Shown here piece after piece: positions 5,679 through 11,861 of a stretch of 11,861 nt of DNA (the stretch's first letter is position 1; each line of letters opens with the position of its first letter). The translations under genes and the position numbers were made by a program. A model generated the notes under the pieces. It saw only the letters and a program-made list of their open reading frames with translations. It had not been told where the DNA came from and ran no database searches. This DNA comes from Candidatus Sumerlaeota bacterium (GTDB lineage: Bacteria; Sumerlaeota; Sumerlaeia; JADFCT01), in contig JAPLSP010000766.1 of assembly GCA_026398575.1 (NCBI GenBank), positions 1 through 11,861 of the forward strand. Reading direction: 5' to 3'.

Positions 5679-6812
5679 ATGTTAAGTCCTCGCCGCTTAT
5701 CCGCCGTCGCACGCAAGGAATTCATCCACGTTCTGCGCGATTGGCGCAGTCTGTGGCTGGCGATCGCCATCCCCATCCTGTTGATCCTGCTGTTTGGCTA
5801 CGCGCTCAACATGGATCTCAACAACGTGCCCACGGTGGTTTGGGACCAATCGCATACGCCGCAAAGCCGCGAACTGCTGAGTCTCTTCAGCGGCTCGCCG
5901 TACTTTCGCATCCAGCGCCATCTGGACAGCTATCGCGACATCCAATCGGCGCTCGACAGCGGCGAGGCGATGATAGGGCTGGTTGTTCCCGGCGATTTCG
6001 CCGATCGCATCGGCGCCGGCAAGGCGGTCGAGGTTCAGGTGATCGTGGACGGCAGCGATTCCACGCGCGCGCGGCTGGCGCTGTCGTATGCGGCGGGCAT
6101 TGGTTTGATTTATAATCAGAAGCTGACCGCGCGCGGCATCGCGCTATTGGGCACGCGGCAGCAGCCGGCGCCCGTCGAGTTGGAAACGCGCGCCTGGTAT
6201 AATCCCGACCTGCGCAGCCCCAACGCGATCATTCCCGGCATCATCGCCCTCGTCATGGTCGTCATCGCAGCGATGCTGACCAGCGTCACGGTGGCGCGCG
6301 AATGGGAAATGGGAACGATGGAGCAGTTGATCAGCACGCCCGTCCGCGCGCCGGAGCTGGTACTCGGCAAAGTCGTGCCCTACTTCGCCATCGGCTTTGT
6401 GGACGTGGCCATTGCCGTCGCCATGGGACAATGGTTTTTTCATGTGCCGCTGCGGGGAAGCGCGGGCCTTTTGTTTGCGATGGCGGCGGTATTTTTGACG
6501 GGGGCGCTGTTTTTCGGTCTGACGCTCAGCATCGTGACGAAATCGCAGGTGTTGGCGAATCAGGCGGCGCTGCTGGGCAGCTTTTTGCCGACGCTGCTGT
6601 TGAGCGGCTTTGTCTTCGCCATCGCCGACATGCCGCGGCCGATCCAGCTGTTGACGTACATCGTGCCGGCGCGCTATTTCATCGCGATCCTGCGCGGTAT
6701 TTATCTGAAGGGAATCGGCCTGGAAGTATTATGGTTCAACGCGCTGCTGCTGGCGATCTACGCGACGATCATGGTCACCGTCGCGCACAAAAATATGAGG
6801 CTTAAACTGTGA
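5679..6812 (+). CDS. ybhS: ABC-2 type exporter permease, YbhS-like
   Basis: Inner-membrane subunit of 377 residues, close to E. coli YbhS in length and layout. It starts with the cytoplasmic ARKEFIHVLRDWRSL and a first membrane helix (about 25-45). A large extracytoplasmic domain follows (about 46-180, containing VIVDGSDS and ETRAWYNPDL). Five more helices lie at about 184-206, 233-254, 262-286, 291-316 and 350-369. REWEMGTMEQLISTP (207-221) is the conserved ABC-2 permease signature after the second helix. FLPTLLLSGFVF and YIVPARYF also match the family. It should pair with the YbhR-like permease and the double ATPase. ATG 5679 has no recognisable Shine-Dalgarno sequence and lies 4 bases past the HEPN stop, so translation probably depends on reinitiation after HEPN. 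In E. coli this gene directly follows ybhF. Confidence 0.93.
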   Translation: MLSPRRLSAVARKEFIHVLRDWRSLWLAIAIPILLILLFGYALNMDLNNVPTVVWDQSHTPQSRELLSLFSGSPYFRIQRHLDSYRDIQSALDSGEAMIGLVVPGDFADRIGAGKAVEVQVIVDGSDSTRARLALSYAAGIGLIYNQKLTARGIALLGTRQQPAPVELETRAWYNPDLRSPNAIIPGIIALVMVVIAAMLTSVTVAREWEMGTMEQLISTPVRAPELVLGKVVPYFAIGFVDVAIAVAMGQWFFHVPLRGSAGLLFAMAAVFLTGALFFGLTLSIVTKSQVLANQAALLGSFLPTLLLSGFVFAIADMPRPIQLLTYIVPARYFIAILRGIYLKGIGLEVLWFNALLLAIYATIMVTVAHKNMRLKL

Positions 6813-6874
6813 TAGCGCATTTTTCGCGCTTCAAAGCACAATTTCAGGAGAGTTCATTTATCAAGGGGGAGTGT

Positions 6875-7012
6875 AATGCGGATAAAGAGAGCGCCAGCAT
6901 TTGGAGTGCGGTTGCGTGCTGGCTTTTGCTTCGATGACTTTAGAGACACGCGTAGCAAAAAGCGGCAGCAAGCAACCGCACTCCAAATGCTGGCGCGGCG
7001 CCTTTCCGCATT
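6875..7012. repeat. Long inverted-repeat (MITE/REP-like) element between the permease genes
   Basis: Two arms, 6875-6930 and 6954-7012, are imperfect reverse complements of 56 and 59 bp around a 23-bp loop. The core is perfectly paired over 25 bp (6891-6915 with 6972-6996), and the outer ends AATGCGGA and TCCGCATT also pair. As RNA it would fold into one long hairpin between the two permease genes. The right arm shares 38 identical bases with the single-arm copy at 2583-2620. There is no coding capacity, so if mobile it would need a transposase in trans. No target-site duplication could be confirmed. It might also stabilise, cleave or attenuate the operon mRNA. The rest of the spacer (6813-6874, 7013-7093) shows no gene; AGCGC and GCGCT at 6814-6830 could form only a weak hairpin. 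Confidence 0.85.
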
Positions 7013-7093
7013 ATTCAGCTCGTAGATACTGCAATGTCTGCGCTGAATATATGGCATTGCATCTGAAAATATAGGCATTATGGTTTGCTACCC

Positions 7094-8224
7094 ATGTTCG
7101 GACGCCTCAAACAGATGCTCATCAAGGAATTCCTGCAGATGCTGCGCGATCCGCGGATGAAAGCGATTGTGTTTGTCGTTCCCGTGGTTCAGATGCTGAT
7201 CATCGCCTTCGCGCTCACGACCGACGTCACGCGGATCGCCACGGCGCTCCTGGATGACGACCATACGCCCTCTTCGCGCGCATTGATCGAGGAGTTCGTC
7301 GGCAGCGGATACTTTATCATCACCAAGTCCCTGAGGTCCGAGGCGGAGATCCAGGCGCTGCTGGACCGGAGCGAAGTCCGCGCCGTCCTCCGCTTCCCCC
7401 GGGGATTCGAGAACAGGCTGCTTGGCGGGAGGACGGCACACATCCAGCTGCTGACGGATGGCACGGAGAACAACGGCGCCGCCGCCATTTCCGGCTATGC
7501 CACTCAGATCATTGGACGGTTTTCACAGCGCCAGCAGCGCGACGCGATGGTCCGCGCGATGGGAACGCCCCCGGCCATCGCGCAGATCGAAATGGAAACG
7601 CGCGCCTGGTTCAACCCCAACCTCGAAAGCAAACACTACTACGTTCCCGGCCTGATCGCAATCATGCTGATGGTCATCAGCCTGCTGCTCACCAGCATCG
7701 CCATCGTGCGCGAGAAGGAAATCGGCACCATCGAACAGCTCATGGTGACGCCGATCAGCAAGATCGAATTCATTCTCGGCAAAACAATTCCCTATCTCAT
7801 CATCGGCTACATCAACATGACGCTGATGTTCATCGTCGCCAAACTGATTTTCGGCATCCACGTCCAGGGCAGCTGGCTGCTGCTCTATGCGATGGCCGGG
7901 GTTTACGTCGCCGGCAATCTGGGGCTGGCGCTGGCGATCAGCGTCAGCGCCGCCACCCAGCAACAGGCGCTGCTGACCGCTTTTTTCTTTCTCATGCCGG
8001 GCATCCTGCTGAGCGGATTCCTGTTCCCGCTCGACAACATGCCGCCCCTGGCGCTGGCGATCTCGGCGGTGGACCCGATGCGATGGTTCATTCAGATTCT
8101 GCGCGGCGTCACGCTGCGCGGCGTGGGGATCGAGACGTTGTGGCGGCCGATGCTGGCGCAAGGGGCGCTGGCCGTCGCATTCCTGACGTTCGCGGCCCTT
8201 CGATTTAGAAAAACAATTTCCTGA
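7094..8224 (+). CDS. ybhR: ABC-2 type exporter permease, YbhR-like
   Basis: Second inner-membrane subunit of the exporter, 376 residues, matching E. coli YbhR in length and features. It begins with a cytoplasmic KEFLQMLRDPRMKAIVF and a first helix (about 23-42). An extracytoplasmic domain follows (about 43-182, with LLTDGTENN and ETRAWFNPNLESK). Five more helices lie at about 183-205, 231-253, 261-285, 292-313 and 352-369. The ABC-2 signature is REKEIGTIEQLMVTP (206-220), and ATQQQALLTAFFFLMPGILLSGF matches YbhR. It resembles the YbhS-like protein in overall plan, as expected for a heterodimeric channel. I chose ATG 7094, giving MFGRLKQML, which aligns with the E. coli start. The TTG at 7085 adds three residues only. 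No good ribosome binding site is visible, and the upstream spacer (281 bases) is unusually long for this operon because of the inverted-repeat element. The stop lies 15 bases from the convergent lptD stop. Confidence 0.93.
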   Translation: MFGRLKQMLIKEFLQMLRDPRMKAIVFVVPVVQMLIIAFALTTDVTRIATALLDDDHTPSSRALIEEFVGSGYFIITKSLRSEAEIQALLDRSEVRAVLRFPRGFENRLLGGRTAHIQLLTDGTENNGAAAISGYATQIIGRFSQRQQRDAMVRAMGTPPAIAQIEMETRAWFNPNLESKHYYVPGLIAIMLMVISLLLTSIAIVREKEIGTIEQLMVTPISKIEFILGKTIPYLIIGYINMTLMFIVAKLIFGIHVQGSWLLLYAMAGVYVAGNLGLALAISVSAATQQQALLTAFFFLMPGILLSGFLFPLDNMPPLALAISAVDPMRWFIQILRGVTLRGVGIETLWRPMLAQGALAVAFLTFAALRFRKTIS

Positions 8225-8239
8225 GATTTGCCGCCAGGC

Positions 8240-11155
8240 CTATTCGATCCGCGCGTAGGTGCGGTTATCGTCCATCGTGGAGATGCGACGGTGCGTGGCG
8301 GGCTTGTCGCTGCCGGGCAGTTTCAGGGCGATGGAGGCTTTGACGCGATAGCGGTCCCAGCCGTTTATAATGCTGCTGCCGCCGCTGCTGCTGTTGTTGC
8401 TGCTGGAGACATAGCTGGTCTTGCGGCCCATGAAGGAAAGGCCGAGCTCGGCGTTGTGCATATCGCGGATCAGCTTCAGCTCGCCTTCGCGCAATCCGCT
8501 GTAATAGGAGTCATAAGTCGTGCTCACTTCGGCTCTCCATTTGTTGCCGATCTTTGCGCCGATCGTGGGCTTGAACTCCGTGCGCGTCTGATCTTCGCGG
8601 AAGACGTGGCGATTCTCCCACGTTTGTTCCTTGGTCATCTGGCTGGCGGGATCTTGATTGAGGTTTTTATAAATAGAGGCCCGCAGACCCATCCAATAGC
8701 GGTCGCCGATCGGGAAATAGCGAACGTCTCCGAAGAGGGTGGCCGTGTTGCGTTCATATTCCAAAGGATCGGAAGGGGGACGGATTTGGAAGGTTTCGAG
8801 CGCGGCCCCGACCTGCATGTCGAATACTTCGCGCGGCGAGCGGTAGTTGGTCCGCATGCTGATGTATTGGATGGCTTCATTGGGCGCCAGTTCGCCTTTG
8901 CCGTGAAGATTGCGTCCGGCGTCGAGGGCGATCAGAAGGTCCGGCCGGGCCACAGAATAGGCGCCCCCCGCGCCAACCTCATGCTGGTTGATGCGATAGG
9001 CGTATAGGTCGTCCAGCGCCTGGCGGTCGCCGAGTTGGCGATAAACCTCGCCCAGCGAGCTGTCGGAGCCTTTGCGGATGAAGTATCGCAGGTATCCTTT
9101 CAGCGACTCGGTAAAGCGCGTGGTCCATTTCGATTCATAGTCGGCGTAGCCGAAACCCGCCGAATAGCCGTCCAGGGTCACTTCGCGGTTGAGATCGTAG
9201 GAAATAGTCTTGTCTTGAATATTGGTTTGGAGATAGCGGTTTTTAACCTTCACCGGCGCTTTGGTGTAGCGATAAAGGTCTTCCACGCGCGGATCGGGGA
9301 AGCCTCGTTCCTTCACTTTGCGCACGGCTTCTTCGTCATCCAACCGGTAAGCGGCCTTGGTATCTTCAAAGCCGATCACGTCCTTGTTGCGCTGCATCAT
9401 GCCAAGGCCCACGCCCACCTTGTTGGTCCAGACATTTTGGTCGTCAATGCGCATGGCGTGCATCAGCGACTGGTAGAGGTCAAAGCCGCGCACATAGGCG
9501 TCATCTTTCGTGCTCAGCGTGTTCAAACCCTTGTCCAGGTTGTTGAAGATATTCAAATCCAGCTGATAATAAACCGGCGCTTCCCAGGGACGGATCCATT
9601 CGGTGGCGATCGTCACCTGCGGCAGGCGCTGCGAGACGCGGCCATAGCGGCTTGATGGAATGCCTTGGCGGCTCCGGCCGACTTTGACGCCTGTAACCTG
9701 ATCGCGGCCTTTGCTGTCGAACTCGGGGCTGAAGTCGGAGTCCTGATCGCCCGGCTGGCCGAAATCCGTGATGCGGTCGCGCGAGACGCGATCGCGCACG
9801 TCGAACAGGATACGGGCGAGCCATTCTTCCTTGACGAGGCTCAGGGCGGCGCGCGCGCGGCGTTCGGCCACGCGGCGTTCATCCTGAGTGCTGAAAAAGT
9901 CCAGAATATCATGATGGACATCCGGGTCCGACAGCCAATCCAGGTTCAGGAGCAGCTGCAGTTCCGGGGTGATGTTCGTGCGGTGCTGCCACGAGGCCTG
10001 ATAGCGGCTTGTGTCAGAACCCCCGTCCTGGGCGGCGATCTCACGGCCATTGTCGCTGAGTTGGAAGAGATTGACCTCTCCCTTATGGCGGTCGTAGTCC
10101 ATGTAGTATTTTTGCGTCACGCCGAAGCCGCTGCCGCGCTTGGTGAAGTAGTCGTAACTCACCGTCGTCTGGGCGAAGGATTTTCGGACGAAGGCTTTTT
10201 CGTCATAAGGATCGGGGACGTAATCCTTGTAGTAGTAATCATAACTCACGCTCATGACGCCGCCCAGCTGCGAATCAAAGCCCATCTTGAACGACCACGG
10301 GCCGGCCTCGGTCAGGGATTTCGTGTAAAAGGGGAGATAGGCCACCGGTGTATCCCATACATAAACCATGGCGCTGCGCGCGAAGATGCGGTCTTGTTCG
10401 TAAAGGATGAATTCCTTGGCGCGGATGTGATACATCGGGATGGTGAAATCGTCGCCGGTGATCGAGGATTCTCTCAGGAGCGACATCTTGGGGTTTATTT
10501 TTTGGAACGCCGGGCTTTCAGGATTCTCATCCTTCGGCGCCATGAAGTGAAGCGGTCCGGCGTTGCCAACGACGCCGGTGGCGTAGCCCTGCTGGCGGTC
10601 AAAGTTGAAAACCATCTTTGTCGCTTTGACCACGTCCTTGCCGCGCGTCATCTCCACGTTTCCGATGGCCTGGGCCTCGCGCAGCCGCGTGTCAATCAGG
10701 ACCTTGTCGGCGACGAGCTGGATGTCTTCATATCGGACAACGGTTCGTGACCGTCCATAGATGGTGTTCTTCTCTTCATTATAGTCCAGATAGTCTTCCG
10801 ATTGAATGCGCAGTTTGCTTAAGAAGTCGTCTTTGGTTTTCCCCTTGGCTTTGGCGACCGGTTGCTGCTCTTCCGGTTTTTTTTCCAGGCCGCGCCAGAA
10901 CATTTCGCCCATGCGATAGTCGGCGGGATTGAACTGTTCGGACCGGCGCTCGGAAACGCGCTGTTTGGCCTGCTCGGCGGGCGATTGAGGGCGCTTCATC
11001 CGCGCATATTCATCTTCGCGCCATTGCGGCGCCGCGTCATCCTGGCTCCAGGCGGCGGCGACGGCAAATCCCGCGATGGCCGCCAGCATCCAGGCAAAGA
11101 AAAAAACGCCCCAATGCGGGCATATAACCTTTGGCGTTAATATCATGAAGCTCAT
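8240..11155 (-). CDS. lptD: LPS-assembly outer-membrane protein LptD (OstA family)
   Basis: A 971-residue outer-membrane protein expected to insert lipopolysaccharide into the outer leaflet. A hydrophobic signal segment (about 14-36) is followed by a charged linker (40-110). Next comes an OstA/LptA-like periplasmic domain: VRYEDIQLVADKVLIDTRLREAQAIGNVEMTR is written in two parts here, VRYEDIQLVADKVLID (140-155) and REAQAIGNVEM (159-169). MYHIRAKEFILYEQDRIFARS and VWDTPVAYLPFYTKSL (267-281) match the LptD segment before the barrel. The remainder is rich in alternating polar/aromatic strands with Tyr and Trp, as in a large beta-barrel, for example MSVSYDYYYKDYV. I see no cysteine in the mature protein, unlike E. 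coli LptD with its four. A Ser/Asn/Gly-rich loop lies at 917-928. ATG 11155 overlaps the upstream permease stop (ATGA); ATG 11146 is an alternative. A longer in-frame start at 11269 would lie inside the permease gene and is unlikely. Confidence 0.85.
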   Translation of the reverse strand: MSFMILTPKVICPHWGVFFFAWMLAAIAGFAVAAAWSQDDAAPQWREDEYARMKRPQSPAEQAKQRVSERRSEQFNPADYRMGEMFWRGLEKKPEEQQPVAKAKGKTKDDFLSKLRIQSEDYLDYNEEKNTIYGRSRTVVRYEDIQLVADKVLIDTRLREAQAIGNVEMTRGKDVVKATKMVFNFDRQQGYATGVVGNAGPLHFMAPKDENPESPAFQKINPKMSLLRESSITGDDFTIPMYHIRAKEFILYEQDRIFARSAMVYVWDTPVAYLPFYTKSLTEAGPWSFKMGFDSQLGGVMSVSYDYYYKDYVPDPYDEKAFVRKSFAQTTVSYDYFTKRGSGFGVTQKYYMDYDRHKGEVNLFQLSDNGREIAAQDGGSDTSRYQASWQHRTNITPELQLLLNLDWLSDPDVHHDILDFFSTQDERRVAERRARAALSLVKEEWLARILFDVRDRVSRDRITDFGQPGDQDSDFSPEFDSKGRDQVTGVKVGRSRQGIPSSRYGRVSQRLPQVTIATEWIRPWEAPVYYQLDLNIFNNLDKGLNTLSTKDDAYVRGFDLYQSLMHAMRIDDQNVWTNKVGVGLGMMQRNKDVIGFEDTKAAYRLDDEEAVRKVKERGFPDPRVEDLYRYTKAPVKVKNRYLQTNIQDKTISYDLNREVTLDGYSAGFGYADYESKWTTRFTESLKGYLRYFIRKGSDSSLGEVYRQLGDRQALDDLYAYRINQHEVGAGGAYSVARPDLLIALDAGRNLHGKGELAPNEAIQYISMRTNYRSPREVFDMQVGAALETFQIRPPSDPLEYERNTATLFGDVRYFPIGDRYWMGLRASIYKNLNQDPASQMTKEQTWENRHVFREDQTRTEFKPTIGAKIGNKWRAEVSTTYDSYYSGLREGELKLIRDMHNAELGLSFMGRKTSYVSSSNNSSSGGSSIINGWDRYRVKASIALKLPGSDKPATHRRISTMDDNRTYARIE
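8372..8407 (-). repeat. Trinucleotide-rich tract coding for a Ser/Asn/Gly loop in LptD
   Basis: Twelve codons, mostly AGC, AAC and GGC on the coding strand, encode SSSNNSSSGGSS just before the penultimate strand region of the barrel. On the + strand this reads as runs of CTG, TTG and CCG triplets. It probably forms a flexible loop and could vary in length by slippage. Confidence 0.7.
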
Positions 11156-11861
11156 CTTCGCACGGTCCGGATCATCAGCGCCAAGCCAATGCCCCCCAAC
11201 AGAATATTCGGGGCATAAATCAACGGCACGCCCAAGGCTGATCCGCTCAGACCCACTTTGACTCCCCACTGAACGAGGACATAATACGTGAAGGTCAGGC
11301 CCAGCGCAATGGCAAAACCCAGCGTTTTGGCTGACGGGCGGATATAAATCGCCAACGGAATGGCCAGCAGGCTGATCGCCACGCAGGCCAGCGGGATACT
11401 AAAGCGTTGGGCTACTTCCACCCGATAGCGCCGCACATAACGATCCCGGAAATTTTCATTCATTTGCGCCAGAGCCTTATCCATGTCACGGGCCGGAAGA
11501 TTGCCCAAGGACTTTCGCGCCGCTTCGGCCTGGCTTACTATCTGCTTCAGTTCGGCAACAGAGCGCTGCCGTTCAGTCGGGCGGAAGGTGCCGTCTTCAT
11601 TGCGCCGGCCCAAGTTCATGATGGTTTCGCGCGATAAATGCTTGAAGTTGGCTATGTCATATTCGTCCGCGCGTTCCGGAGCAAAACTCTGGAAATGCAG
11701 GGTCCCATCGTCAAGGATAACGTGAATGGCGGCCTCATCCGGCTTGGGAATGACGCGCCCCCGGGGGGCGGAGATAAAAACGACGCTGTTGGGCATGCTG
11801 CTCTTTTCGGAATTGCCCACTTTCATCGTCACGCCTTCCAAGTCGCCCGTTTTGGGGTCCC
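11152..11861 (-). CDS. LptF/LptG (YjgP/YjgQ)-family LPS export permease, 5' end beyond the window
   Basis: The C-terminal 235 residues of an inner-membrane LPS-transport permease; the reading frame is open to the window edge (DPKTGDLEGVTMKV), so the start is missing. The visible part has a periplasmic beta-rich region (about 1-80, for example MPNSVVFISAPRGRVI and HVILDDGTLHFQSF). A charged helical stretch follows, including ENFRDRYVRRYRVEVAQRF. It ends in three membrane helices: IPLACVAISLLAIPLAIYI, LGFAIALGLTFTYYVLVQW and APNILLGGIGLALMI. This is the C-terminal layout of LptF and LptG, which form the permease of the LptB2FG complex that extracts LPS and passes it to LptD via LptC and LptA. 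The fragment does not let me choose between LptF and LptG. It overlaps the lptD start by 4 bases, consistent with one transcript and coupled translation. A TTG at 11841 is an internal codon, not the start. Confidence 0.85.
   Translation of the reverse strand, partial: DPKTGDLEGVTMKVGNSEKSSMPNSVVFISAPRGRVIPKPDEAAIHVILDDGTLHFQSFAPERADEYDIANFKHLSRETIMNLGRRNEDGTFRPTERQRSVAELKQIVSQAEAARKSLGNLPARDMDKALAQMNENFRDRYVRRYRVEVAQRFSIPLACVAISLLAIPLAIYIRPSAKTLGFAIALGLTFTYYVLVQWGVKVGLSGSALGVPLIYAPNILLGGIGLALMIRTVRR

Noticed and set aside
6814..6830. Possible terminator after the YbhS-like gene
   Set aside because: The stem is only 5 bp (AGCGC/GCGCT) with no T-run after it, and the operon continues downstream.
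6854..7078. A 74-codon - strand frame between the permease genes
   Set aside because: It is made almost entirely of the inverted-repeat element.
8228..10750. Long + strand frames of 259, 206 and 361 codons (8228-9007, 9035-9655, 9665-10750)
   Set aside because: They lie opposite lptD, have no recognisable domains or ribosome binding sites, and are explained by the GC-rich codon use of the real gene.

Overview
The window carries one complete five-gene ABC-exporter locus on the + strand and part of an LPS-transport locus on the - strand. The two converge near position 8230. The organism is a Gram-negative (diderm) bacterium: it encodes LptD, an LptF/LptG-type permease, and an exporter whose relatives work with an outer-membrane channel. 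Coding sequence is GC-rich and the spacers hold short AT-rich and palindromic repeats. I cannot assign a phylum. The repeat-laden spacers and divergent LptD suggest an uncultivated or environmental lineage rather than a proteobacterium, but that is an impression only.

Left part (about 23-497): a degraded reading frame, apparently one protein broken by a frameshift and two in-frame stops. It runs straight into the upstream region of a TetR-family regulator.

Middle part (540-8224, +): the gene order is TetR/CecR-like regulator, YbhG-like membrane fusion protein, YbhF-like double ATPase, YbhS-like permease, YbhR-like permease. This is the order of the Escherichia coli cecR(ybiH)-ybhG-ybhF-ybhS-ybhR operon, and the proteins match in length, motifs and domain order. 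The two ABC-2 permeases should form the inner-membrane channel, the double ATPase should drive it, the fusion protein should bridge the periplasm, and the TetR protein should control expression. The outer-membrane channel (TolC-like) is not encoded here. The unusual feature is that the exporter genes are not packed together. A two-gene MNT nucleotidyltransferase/HEPN cassette sits between the ATPase and the first permease. Repeat elements occupy the regulator-fusion, fusion-ATPase, ATPase-cassette and permease-permease junctions.

Right part (8240-11861, -): the 3' part of an LptF/LptG-family permease overlaps by 4 bases the start of a long LptD-like outer-membrane LPS-assembly protein. The two are probably co-translated. 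LptD ends 15 bp from the end of the last exporter gene, with no clear terminator between the convergent units.

No tRNA, rRNA, CRISPR array, transposase or phage gene was seen. I do not claim a wholly new system. The best candidates for a second look are the MNT/HEPN pair embedded in the exporter operon, the signs that the ATPase-permease junction was broken open, and a repeat family with 38 identical bases in two separate spacers.
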